Of a stretch of 64,000 nucleotides of DNA, positions 22,554 through 33,400 are shown in pieces. A model generated the notes under the pieces. That model searched no databases. It had not been told where the DNA came from and saw nothing but the letters and a program-made list of their open reading frames with translations. Within the stretch, counting starts at the first letter, position 1. Each line of letters begins with the position of its first letter. Made by a program: the position numbers and the translations under genes. This stretch comes from Sequoia sempervirens (Eukaryota; Streptophyta; Pinopsida; Cupressales; Cupressaceae): contig VDFB02358134.1 in assembly GCA_007258455.2 (NCBI GenBank), positions 216,303,565-216,367,564 of the forward strand. The letters are read 5' to 3'.

Positions 22554-24174
22554 CTGCGTAGATGTGACAGATTATATTGTCTTCAACATTATGTATGCTT
22601 TTGGCTTTGGTATCTGATGTTTCCCCCTTTTGATAATTTGGTAAAGGATCTTTGAATGCTTGATGATCGTCATTGGTATGATGTCCCTCAATTGTAATGG
22701 TACCATTTTCAATTAAATCTTGTACTAGATTTTTCAAAGCTTGACAATTATTTGTTCTATGACCCTTACATCAATGATAATTGCAATAATACGAGTCATT
22801 CCATGATGGTGGTTTGACTCGTGGCTCATAATCTCTTTGTGGTGGTAAGGTGATAAGCTTATTATCAAGAAGCTCCTTGAGAGCAGATTCAAGAGATTGA
22901 CCCAAAGCAATAAAATTCCGTCGATTTGAAAAGAATGAAGGTCTGGACGGATTTGATGTTTGGGTATTGCCAAGATTATTATTGAAATTACCACGATTTT
23001 GATTGGTATTTTGATTGGTCATGTTTTCTTGCTTGGAGGTTTGTCCTTGTTGATTGTTGTTTCCTTGTTGAGTTGTATTTCCTTGTTGATTGTTTCATGG
23101 AGCACTTGATAGATTGAAAACATATGGTCTTGTTCATAAATTATTTGCATCTACTATACCATCATTAACAACATTTTTGTTTCTGTTCCAAAACCTTGTT
23201 TTATCTTTATTGTTTTGATTTGATGTACTTGGATTATCAAGTTTTATCACTCCCCTTTTAACCAAGGCTCCTTCAATGGTGATTGTGTTTTCAATCAATT
23301 TTTCAAAGTTATGAGGACAATGAAGGTTAAGCCTATAGCTTAATTCTTGATCCAGGCTATTAATGAAGATATCCATCTTTTCCTTTTCAGGAATAGGACG
23401 GGAATATCGTGCAAATAACCTTCTCCACCTTTGCAAGAACGTAGTGAAGGGTTCTCCTACCTTTTGTTTCACTTTACAAAGATCAAGCATTGTTATCTGG
23501 TGTTGTATGTTGTAGGAGTATTGTGATATAAATTGATTTATTAACTCCTCAAAAGTTTTAATAGGTGGAGTGATTTTTGAAAGCCACTCCATGGATTGTA
23601 CACCTAGACTTCATGGAAATAATCGCATCAAGTAAGTATCGTCATAGGCAAATTCTAGACTCATGTTTCAGAAATCCCTAACATGGTCAATGGGATCGGT
23701 TTTTCCATTATACCTATCATACTTAGGAATTTCGCAATGTTTTGGAAATGGGATCATTTGAAGACTCCTATCAAATGGATAAGGAGATATGTCTTCCAAA
23801 ACATATTTCTTTGTTGTACCCCCTTGCATTTCTTTTATCTGCCCTTGTAATTCTTTTATCTGTTGATTAAGAGCACTAAAGTCATTAGGAGGAGTTTCAG
23901 GACTTTGTTTAATCGCTTCTATGTGAAAAGTGTGAGGCAACCTAGCTCCTTGATTAGCTAATGAAAGAAAGTATCGTTCTTTGTTTCATTCTAAAATCTT
24001 TTCCATAAGAGTATGGAATTGAGGATCTTGTTCTATTTCTTGAAGCTTTTCTTCTATTAACTCATCAAGATTAAACGTTTCCTCTTCTTATTCAATATGG
24101 TCACCCATTTTACTTGTAGTGGTTTCTCCCTCGTCTTTTTCCATTTGTTTTTGAGATCTCGTGAAGACAGGCAT
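22495..24174 (-). pseudogene. Element D gag
   Basis: The ATG at 24172-24174 opens MPVFTRSQKQMEKDE. All pieces to 22495 stay in this frame. The N-terminal coiled coil (LNQQIKELQGQIKEMQ) leads to IPKYDRYNGKTDPIDHVRDF, the usual entry of the plant gypsy gag domain, then WLSKITPPIKTFEELINQFI and VGEPFTTFLQRWRRLFARY. A Tat-style knuckle follows around 22745-22800 (C-x2-H, stop, then CKGH and C), then NLVQDLIENG. Stops include TAA near 24096 and several TGA (about 23990, 23145, 23095, 22770). Gag forms the particle shell and binds the RNA. It ends at a TAA overlapping the protease frame. Confidence 0.85.
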
Positions 24175-26183
24175 AGGTTTCGTTCCAAGTTCTACTTGCT
24201 TTTGATAAAAAAAAAGTGAAATAGTGCAATTTATGTGAGATATATGAAAGTCAGGATAGAATGAAGATTCTATGACTTACACAAAATTTCTAATCTTTTA
24301 GCTTGTGTTCATTCCCTAAGTGGAAGGATGAAAATCCTGTTAGCGGGAAAGTAAGCAAAAGATCAAGAAAAGGATGATTTTGCACTTTATGAAGTTTTGA
24401 TCATGGCTTTGTAAAAGGATGGATTTTGTAATAGATGCCTAATATATTCTAAGTTCTCTATTGCAAAATTTGAGTTGGACGAGTAGAATAGTCAATTGCA
24501 GGTTGGGGAATATAACTGAAACGAATACGTTGACTATGGTTATGCCTTTGAGAAAGGGCTCTTCTTTGAAAGTAAGCTTGTGAATACAAAGGTTCTATGG
24601 CATAATCATCTAAAAGACCTCTAACACAATCATGATACCTATGAAGAAATGTTCTATATTTGAGTAAAAAATTTCGGCTTTGATACAAGAATCGTTGTTT
24701 CTTCAATAGTTTCTTGTGGTTGAGGGGTTTCTTTGACTTTTTAATCCTTTTGAAAACGGATTTCTTTACATACGTTGTGGATTTCCAATCTCGTAACATG
24801 AGATTAATCAATGTGATAATGAGTGTTTTGGATGATCTTATCTAAATTAGTGTATTGAAAACACATCAAACAATTTGTAAAATGGTTGTCTTAAGTCCTA
24901 TGCTAAACATCAAGTGTATAATCAAAATGTTGTTCAAAAAGTATTTTAACGGGTTTTACACATGATAAGCACTTCAAACAGACTCACTCTTAGTTCTCAA
25001 GTAGGTCATCATAGCAATCAACAACCCACATCTTAAAACTGCGTCGACTCACACAGCCATGTCACCCCCGAAAGGGCGCCCGTGTTTTTGTCTTTTCCAG
25101 GTGCGTACTCAGAGTGATGGAAGTGGATACCGGATCCCCTGAGCAAACAATCCTTGGCAGTTATATGGTGAGTATCTTGGGGGTAGATTCTTCCCTCCCC
25201 TGCACTGTGATTAATATAATGTTCGGGAACTGACTCGGTAAGATACTACACTAAGTTCTTAGAAAGGGTTTCCGTTCGGTGCGGAAAATGATAGACTCCC
25301 TCGAGAGACCTCCCTACCTTTAGAACAAAGGCTTTGGGGATGGTTATCAATGCACACTACCGTCGAATGGGATTTTCATCAACCATCCACATTTGATTAT
25401 AGTGGGTTAGAAAACTTGGCTTTAGTTGTTCCCACTTAGGTCGTTTCCATAGGGTGAGTACTTTTTCCCACTACGACAGGCCTTCTAAAAGGAGCTAATA
25501 AAATAGGAAATTGCATGAAGGGAAATAGGTGAGTTTGGCATTTTGATCACCTAGTTAAGGGGAGAGCATAGGCCTATCACCAAAACAAAGCAAACACTAA
25601 TGTATTTTAAGCCCCAAATGAAAATTTTCTAAGCTAAGTGAAGATGTTGCTTCACATAAACAGAAAAATTCTTTTTAAGCCCAAAACGAAATATGAAGTG
25701 TCTACCCTAGGATTGCTTCATTTTAAATTAAATGTCTACCCTAGGATTGCTTTATTTTATCTTTAAAAATTTACTAACTGTCTGCGGTTGCGTCAAAATC
25801 AGTTAAACTATTTTAACATTACAAATTACAACTTATAGAAATGTGCTATAGCAGAAGTTACGGGCGCTGCAAAATACTTTAAAGACGCTGCAAAACTCAT
25901 TAATAGCACTGCAAAACTAATTAAGAGCACTGCAATACATATCATGAGTGCTGCAAAAGACTTCAAGGGCTCTGGAAAAGACTTCAAGGGTGCTGCAACA
26001 GTCTTTACGGGCACTACAAAAGACCTTATGGGCGCTGCAAAAGACTTCACGGGCGCTGCAAAAGACCTTAAATGCGCTAAACTGGGTATTGAAATCTTGA
26101 AGACGTGTTTCCTGCGCTATTCCGCTGTTTTTGTCTGTAACCTGTCAAAAGAAACCTGCAAAAAGATATTAAAAAGGGGGCAA
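24175..26183 (-). other. Element D 5' leader between primer-binding site and gag
   Basis: About 2 kb with no convincing gene; the 117-codon frame at 24458-24811 and the frames at 25826-26231 have no domain, and the latter follow the tandem repeat. A leader this long before gag is common in large plant gypsy elements. The tandem array at 25842-26075 is described separately. Confidence 0.6.
25842..26075 (-). repeat. 24-bp tandem repeat in element D leader
   Basis: Read on the minus (sense) strand, roughly ten units of the type TTTTGCAGCGCCCNTGAAGT or TTTTGCAGTGCTNTTAAT follow one another at about 23-24 bp spacing. The motif matches the intron array of the antisense gene at 13220-13605, which has it in the opposite orientation. 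Confidence 0.8.
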
Positions 26184-26203
26184 GAGCCCCACGGTGGGCG
26201 CCA
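26184..26203 (-). promoter_or_regulatory. Element D primer-binding site (tRNA-Lys)
   Basis: The plus strand reads GAGCCCCACGGTGGGCGCCA, which from memory is the 3' end of plant tRNA-Lys(CUU) including CCA; the minus strand is therefore its complement, four bases after the 5' LTR. This orientation confirms that D runs on the minus strand. Confidence 0.8.
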
Positions 26204-26207
26204 AAAA

Positions 26208-27452
26208 TGTGTTAATGTTTATATGGTGTAATCTAAATGAAAACAAAACACAAAATGAAACATTATATTGAAAACTCAAACAAAGAAATAAATATAGTTT
26301 TCAGAAGCGTTCCATCTTCCTCTATCTACAGTGATTTCTTTTGAAGCTTTTGCTCTCAGATTGTATAAGCTCAGCTCCTCCAAATAGCAACCTGTAGAAT
26401 GAGTTATGCAAAAGGAAATTCTATCCTATATGCTATGAATATGAATATGGACAGGGGCTGTAGATTATGCATAGGGACTGTGAATGGAAGATGTCATGAT
26501 TCTATGCTATGATTACTATGATTCTATGCTATGAAAGTACTGTGAATTCTATGAATGCTATGAATGCTTACAATTTGACTATAATTTACTTGCTTAAAAC
26601 TTCTATATCATTTGGAGTTCCCGGCAGTCATATTTATAGATTTTTGCAGGCACAATCCCGGCTGGCAAGAATCTACGGCTGTGATATTGTCTGGTAGAAT
26701 TGAAAGGTGAGAGATGGAGAAATTGAGAAGAAGATGGAAGAAGTTGAGAAGTTGGAGAGAAGGATGGATTCATGTCTTCAACCCACGGGAACAAGCCTGC
26801 ACAGAAACAGAGAAAATTAAATTTTCTGTTTGGGCAGTTTGTTTCACGGGTGTTGAAGATAATCCCCAAATTAAATAAATAAATAAATTTATTTAATTTC
26901 ATTTATTGCACTTTGATTTTTGATTTTACAAACTATGGAAGATTTAATTAAATATTTTGAAATATTTAATTATAATGTAACTTTAGAAGAATATGAAATA
27001 TTAGAAGAATTAATTAAATATTTTGAAATATTTAATTATGAATAGACTTTAGAAGAATTTGAAATAATAGAAGAATTAATTAAATATTTTGGAATATTTA
27101 ATTATGAATAGATATTAAAATCGAATTAGAGGAATTAATTAAATATTTGAAATATTTAATTATAAATGATATTTAGAAGAAAAGAAGAATATTTTAATCT
27201 TTATTTGATTAAAATATTCAAACTAAGATTATATGATAATTAATATAAATAAACGATAATATTTATTTAATCAATTAAGAAATGAATATGAAAAGATGAT
27301 TAAATAAACTTATTTATTTAATCGAAATGAAATAAAGAAGAAATATAAATAAATTATTTAAATTTATTTATACGTAGATGGAATCAGAAGATTTTAATTA
27401 AACATTAAAAATATTTAATTAATTACCAGACAATGTGATGTAACCATTTTAA
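26208..27452 (-). repeat. Element D 5' LTR, outermost bases missing
   Basis: Nearly identical to 11432-12686, with about a dozen differences that I could count, mostly C/T or A/G. Its outer end lacks the last 8-10 bp (TGTATACA on the minus strand) and passes directly into the 27-bp duplication. Confidence 0.9.
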
Positions 27453-27479
27453 AGTAACATCGGCAACACTAATGAAGAT
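27453..27479 (+). repeat. 27-bp direct duplication flanking element D (right copy)
   Basis: Right copy of 11405-11431, one mismatch. The sequence after it continues B's interior. Confidence 0.85.
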
Positions 27480-28848
27480 TATTCACCACCAAGTGATGAA
27501 CCCACAGTCACTGCTAAAGCTCCCACTGAACCGTGACATCTGAGCTTTCCAAGCATCATGACAAACCATCTCCAAAACTGAAGAGAAAATCTTCCAGGCC
27601 CATAAACATATAACCGTACTACTAATTAAACCAAGATCTCAAAAGTAAGGAGATTCACCATGCTATAGGACTCCATAATCAACTATTCAGGAATTCACTT
27701 ATCATCCATCCTCTTACCTCAAAAACAACCACACCAATGCACAAGTGACCACAGACAAGGCCAACTTAAAAAGTTGTATAAACATTGAATCAAATCGTGT
27801 GGATATTGACAGTCCACTTCTAGGTTGTCCCACTACAAACATATAGGTAAAGAAAGCCCACAACTTTGCACAACCCGTAGATCCAATTAATGAAACATGA
27901 AGACTCACTACCACATCAATGTCTTGCACAATATGAGGTCTCACAAGAGAACAACCATATAGACACTCTGAATCAAACATTGAATCAAGTACAGATCTAA
28001 TTTTCCAAAAAAATGTCCACACCAAGCACCATAGTCTAGGAATCCATCAAGCATTACCATAGAAATGAAGAATGACTAATCACATACCAAACATTTCTAT
28101 GTAGAGAAAGAATCACACCTTCTCTCACCATGCACAAAGCATGCAAGTAGAGCTGCAACTATCTCATCCAGTAGCACCTCAAGGAAGCAGGGGTCTAGAA
28201 AATAGCTCTTCAGTAGATCCACAAAATAGCAAGTTTTCTTGACCATGTAAAACTTGCAAAACCATAAAAAACATGCAAGTACAATACATCCTTAAAAAGG
28301 AAACAACAGTTCAGGAACCCCAGGCCTATTTCAATCCAACTCCAAAACCACCAATATGCACATGCATCTGAGAAAGAGATAGGCTATTTTAGAAGCTTTC
28401 AAATCATCTAGTGATTAACTCCATAGCCTTTATGTATTCGAGGTTAATAGAAAACAATTCCTTCCAACACTAGGAAATGCCACTCAACATAAGCACTCTC
28501 TTCCATGGCTGAGAAACAACCCACACCTCTCCATATTACCAGGGAGCCTCTCACACAGACATCCAATATGAAAGCTTTACTACTACACAACCACGAAGCA
28601 AATAAATCCACCTCATACATCAAGGTTTTACCGCTACTAACTAGGAGACACAAATCACAACAATTCAACATGACCAAATCCATTGTCTCCATCTTCACCA
28701 TCCTTCAAGTTGTGTGCTATCTTTGAATACCACAAGAATTCCACTCGCCAAAGGATCAATTCATCAGCCAATTCCTCTAGATTTCCTCAAGCCTGACAGA
28801 CTAAGAAATCTTCACAGGAGAAATACCCAGAATCAACAACCAAAAGAA
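27480..28848. other. Element B interior, right part; no gene seen
   Basis: Continuation of 9354-11404. Similar A- and C-rich composition. Open frames up to 103 codons (27714-28025, minus) carry no motif of retroelement or host proteins that I know. Confidence 0.65.
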
Positions 28849-28861
28849 GGCTTTGATACCA
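28849..28861 (-). promoter_or_regulatory. Element B primer-binding site
   Basis: On the minus strand TGGTATCAAAGCC begins two bases after the LTR end CCAACA. It is a copia-type site for initiator tRNA-Met with one change from the common TGGTATCAGAGC. Confidence 0.8.
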
Positions 28862-28863
28862 CT

Positions 28864-30283
28864 TGTTGGAAAATTTTGATCATCTCAGAGAAACCTCCAA
28901 GAACTGTAGTGCCTTTTGTAAATTTTAATTTCATTAAATTACCTCAAAAACATGTACAACTATGCCACAAAGTGGAATTAGACAATGCATTTTCCACATT
29001 AATCCTTCTGAGAGAAGCACATGTAAATTCTATTTCGACAAGTTGCATAAACAGATTCAACAAATAGAACCAATAAACATGAAAGATGGAACAAAATAAT
29101 AGAACACGGATTTACATGGGGAAAACCCTTTCGAGTAAAAACCCCACACTCCAAAAGACCAAATCACCATTTTATTATTCATACAACAAAATAGTTACAA
29201 ATACAACTCAAGCACTAATCCTTTATAAATATTACATCATATTTCATTTTGGAGACAAAATGGATAACATAATCCCTTATACGATCTTCACACTGTTACA
29301 ATAACTTCTCACAGTATACAGTGTAGATCCTCTCTCATGGACCTCTGATCAATCTCACAAGTGTTTACAATCCAGAACTCTGTTACAACACTCTCTCACA
29401 GCGTACATAGCATATTCACATAGAGGAATATTTCACACTTAATCTATAGAGAGAGAGTGGATTAGGTACCACCTTCAGAACAAAATTTACTTCTCCTTCT
29501 CCAACCCTCAACTCTCTCTCTTGTTCCTCAGCCTCACGGTCTTGGCCATCTCTCTTCAATCTCATGACCTCTACACCTCTCTATCTTTTTTCAAGATACC
29601 ATACGTTAAAACATATCAATTCAGTTTCCAGACTTTTCAGAAGACCAATCATCAAATAGCAGTTACCATACCTCCATCCAACCATTCAAACACCCACCAC
29701 TCTACCACAACCAAGAGTCAGCACCCTCGCAGTATGGTGGTGACTACACTGCACCACTGCAGGCTCTACGCATGACTGTCACAGGATGGAGGATTATCTA
29801 CCACCATACCGCCAGCTCGTAGCCCTCTTGAATGCACCCAACAATACTATGGTAAAGGTAGAACCATGGAATACAAACATTTTCCCGCGCTACCACTAGA
29901 CAGGTTGAAGACACCCACAGTATAGGGGTATCACCGTACTACCGCTAGACAATTTTCATACCTTCGTGGTATGGCGGTAACACACCACACTACCGCTACA
30001 CAACTAAAAAACTCCTGCGGTATGGCAGTAACACACCTCACTACCACTGCATAGATGAGAGACTCCCACGGTATGGGGGTAACTACTCTACCGCACCCTA
30101 GATAAAGGATACCTATAGTATGGTGGTATCCATTGGGCTACCTTACCTCTCTCACAATCATCTAGAGGTACAACGGTACAAGCATGAAACACTTATACAA
30201 TTCGACCAGACTTCTCAATGGTCACAACAACATTGCTCTCTCAGAGGTTTAGGCCAGTGGGATTGAGACACACAATTCCAACA
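28864..30283 (-). repeat. Element B 5' LTR
   Basis: 1420 bp, uninterrupted, TGTTGGAAAATT...ATTCCAACA on the plus strand. It carries the 50-bp tandem array from about 29727 to 30175. CTTTA follows at 30284-30288. Confidence 0.9.
29727..30175. repeat. Tandem array of about 50-bp units in element B LTR (right)
   Basis: Repeats of GGTATGGCGGTAA and its complement ACCATACCGCC at about 50-bp spacing, matching 5481-5510 plus 8892-9240 in the left LTR. Confidence 0.75.
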
Positions 30284-31920
30284 CTTTATCTTTTGTAGCT
30301 TGCTGTTGCACATTTACAGCTTGTTGCTCCACTTCTACAACTCTCTTTTTTGACCTCGTGTTTGCTGCAATGGGAAAACCTTGCTAGTTTTGGCCTTGAA
30401 AATGGTTTACTCCACAGAATTCAGTGCTCTACCAATTTACTAAGGCAACTTCAGAGTTACCTTGCTACTCCACATTCTCACTTGAAAAATTCTCAGGACC
30501 AACATAATTATTTTGCACCATAAGAGCTTGGTTCTCCATCCCATTCATGCATGTAGTCTGATTATGTGTCTAGTTGAATGGGTAGCACCAATCACATTCT
30601 TGGGCCATGTTGTTTTGTGGTATGAGTTACCTAATGAACCAAACACATTGGGGTCATAGGGATGAAAAGGTTTAGCATTAAAATTCCTCTTTTGACCTTG
30701 GAAATCATTTTGGAAGGGTGGCCTATTCGGCTGGTTCTGTTGGTAAGGGGCTTGGTAAGGCCTATGTTCCTGGCCAACTTGCTTCTTAAGGTTCACAAAT
30801 TCATTACTAATGGTTTTGCTAAAATATTGTAGCATACCCTTTAGTTCTTGAATTTCTTTGGTTGGGTCTGGGATAACACTTTCTTGGGCAGCAACCTAGT
30901 AGCCTATTTCCAAAACTAGTGGTACAACAACTATGGGTGGAAAATTCATGGGAATAAGTGGTTAAATTTCGGGGAAGATAGGCATGGGTGGTCTTAGGGC
31001 TATTTTCTCAGCTTAAATGAGGCAATTATTTTCCCTTATGATGATATCAAAGGAATTAGGCAATGTAAACCCTCCCATGGATTGTATCATAACTGAGATT
31101 TCACTATTTAGGGATTTTTGAAAGAATAGGAAAGCATGCTTGAGTGAGGTTTTAACTATCAATGGGATCCTATCCCAAGTTCTCTAGACTGGTAATTGAA
31201 ATCCACCATGTGTTCATGGGGATCCCATTTGATGGTGTTTAGCTACACTAACAATGATAGGTGATCTGATTTATCCACGAATTGTTAGTGGAATCCATCA
31301 TCAAGTTGGTCCCATGGTGCAATGGAATTAAATGGAAGCCCTTTGAACCATTGAAGTACTTTCCATTTCAATGATGCAATCAACAATCTTAAAGTAACAT
31401 TTTCTTCTGTCACATTGCATACTGAGCATAAGGTTGCCGCATCCTGAATATGTTCAATGGGAGTGGTCTCACCCTTACCAGTGAAATAAGGCAATCCCTT
31501 AAGTGCAACAACTAGAATTTCATCATGCTAGGATAGCAACAATGGTTTTCCCCCACTAAATTGTGTGAAGGAAAACTACCTTGCCATAGGTGGTGCTTGT
31601 GATACAGGAGTTGGGTTCTTCTTGACAAAGACTATATGACTGAGATCCAGAGGTGTGGATTTCGCCCTCCTTGTTGAGTCAAAAAATCCTCCTTGGTGTT
31701 CTGCCTCTCCTTCTTGGTGGAGAGAGTTGCAAGTATTCAAATGGCACATGACTTTATCTGGTTTGGATCTTTCTCATACACTGTTCGCACTAAATCTGCA
31801 AATACAACCAGAAATCAGAGCCACCAGGTATATTTTGAAACCTCCAAAGGCTGAAAAATGTTGCTGCATATACCAAACAACAGCTTACAATCTGAAAACT
31901 ACTCTAAAGACATGACTTTA
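30284..31920 (-). pseudogene. Element A gag (broken)
   Basis: Gag of the element whose pol is at 149-4615. The segment 31285-31494 reads IEHIQDAATLCSVCNVTEE and LKWKVLQWFKGLPFNSIAPW, the signature of the plant gypsy gag domain. Further downstream (30545-30835) is a Pro/Asn/Gln-rich region with QAPYQQNQPNRPPFQNDF, followed by CT- and Q-rich sequence. The pieces lie in different frames and stops are frequent. I do not see a clear zinc knuckle. The segment 30284-30288 is the right copy of the CTTTA duplication of B. Confidence 0.8.
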
Positions 31921-31940
31921 GAGTCCCACTGGACGTGCCA
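31921..31940 (-). promoter_or_regulatory. Element A primer-binding site
   Basis: On the minus strand TGGCACGTCCAGTGGGACTC begins a few bases after the LTR. Its TGG start and GC-rich stem-like sequence fit the 3' end of a tRNA, but I cannot name the tRNA with confidence. It lies just upstream of gag, as expected. Confidence 0.6.
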
Positions 31941-31948
31941 AAAAAATT

Positions 31949-33400
31949 TGACAACAAGGATTGCACCCTTAGCCAAGTTAGACTTGCCAATCTTGTTCTA
32001 ACATGGAAACACTCTCCGATTGTGGGTAAATTAGTAAGTGAGAGTGAATCTCCATAGTGGACTAGTTCCCCTAGTAAATCACCTAACCTAGAAGACTTGC
32101 AGAAGAAAGGGTTAAAAGGGAAAAAAATATTGAGATCCTAAAACCTAAGATGATTCACCAGTGATTTAAAGATTCTGATAACTTTCTACTCTCAACAATC
32201 TCTCTAAAACTTTGATTCTCACAATCCCACCCTAAAAACATATAATCCAATAGTGTTTTGCATGAAGGTTCACTAAATGGAACACAAAATGCAACCTAAA
32301 TTAAATGAGACTCTTAAAAAAAACACACAAAATCAAGACATAAAGAGGATTCTACATTTGAATCACAGTTAACATCAATTGATACTGTAAACCTGAGACA
32401 AGAAAATGGGAAGGAGAATCCTATTGTCTTATTGAAATGAAGGAGTGTCAAGCTCAAAATCTAAGTACAAGAAAATGTTTACAAAACTCTCTGAGTGAGT
32501 AGGAGAGCAAGAAACAATCAATTTGAACTGAGAAAATTAAAATTTTCTCCAAACTTATATCTTCCAAGTGTCTCAATAGCCAAGAATAGCAAAAATCAGC
32601 TCCACTACATCTCCAAAATAGAAATTCTTATCCATTTTCAAGCTCCTTAGAAAAGCATGAAAAAATAGGGTTCAAAACTGCTCCAAACTGCATGAGGAAA
32701 ATGAAAATTTTTTGTCTCCAAGAGGTTGATCCAAAAAATCCACAAAATCAGGTCCAAACAACTCAAAATTGAAAAATGGAAAGCTCTATTTTCCCCCTCT
32801 TTTCCAAATTCGCTCAAGTGAACTCAACTCAAAATAGCAAGTCCAATAAAGACTCAAATACCCAAATTGAATTTAAAAAAAAATAATAGCAAACATTAAG
32901 GTAATTTATAGAAACATTACCTTAATGATATTTTACATCATGTGCAGTTTCAAAAATCAAAATAGAAACCTTCCTATTCAATTTGTTTTGATGCAATATG
33001 ACTCCAAATATTCCAATTTTTTCAATTTGAGTAAAGTTTGATATTGGAAAAAATCAAAATATTATGCAAAGGGATCCTATTACATTTTATTTTTTCTATA
33101 AAAAATCATAAAAATCTGACCATGGGCTATATTCCATAAAGCAACTGAGGCACATGAACAACTTGATCTAGTGAAAAGGGGCTAAGGTGCATATGATTTT
33201 CTCATAAAATTATAAAGGCAAGGTATGAGTTTATTTGATTTTCTTTAAAAATCAAGGAAAAAATGCCTAAGGCATGGCTCAACCTAGGCAACATTTGTGA
33301 CAAGGTATTAATAAGGCACTTGATTTTTAAAAGAATGTGATAAAATAGACATTCGAATTAGGGCACTTGGAAAACCCTAACATAAAAACCAACCCCTATC
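31949..33400 (-). repeat. Element A 5' LTR (right end uncertain)
   Basis: Starts at TGACAACAAGG, seven or eight bases after the primer-binding site. No coding sequence on either strand. E's LTR has a loosely similar opening (TTTGACGAGG, then CCTAAGGTGATGCACC where A has CCTAAGATGATTCACC). I could not find the outer end; 33400 is a guess from the length of E's LTR. Confidence 0.5.

Larger units (their letters stand above)
11432..27452 (-). mobile_element. Element D: 16-kb Tat-type Ty3/gypsy element with an antisense gene
   Basis: A nearly complete element. The LTRs are 11432-12686 and 26208-27452. The primer-binding site at 26184-26203 matches tRNA-Lys, and the polypurine tract lies at 12687-12700. 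Reading the minus strand: leader with a tandem repeat, gag (24174 down), protease, a G-patch, RT, RNase H, a second RNase H-like domain and integrase ending at 17226. A plus-strand gene lies between integrase and the 3' LTR. Two RNase H domains in this order and an extra antisense gene are known for the Tat group of plant gypsy elements. LTRs differ at only about a dozen sites by eye, so the insertion is young compared with A or B. It sits in B's interior. Confidence 0.9.
4616..30283 (-). mobile_element. Element B: non-coding copia-type element (LARD), nested host of C and D
   Basis: Two related LTRs bound it: 4616-9342 (interrupted by C) and 28864-30283. Both start TGTTGG and end ATTC(A/C)AACA. 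Next to the right LTR lies a primer-binding site complementary to initiator tRNA-Met (28849-28861), and next to the left LTR a polypurine tract reading AAGTGGGAGAT on the minus strand (9343-9353). Both are typical of Ty1/copia. Perfect CTTTA duplications flank it. Removing nested insertions leaves an interior of about 3.5 kb (9354-11404 and 27480-28848) without gag, protease, integrase or RT, so it must have moved with proteins from another element. Confidence 0.85.

Noticed and set aside
27447..27451. A normal 5-bp target duplication for D
   Set aside because: The bases next to TGTGTT (AAGAT) and next to the right LTR (TTTTA or similar) do not match; only the 27-bp repeat fits.
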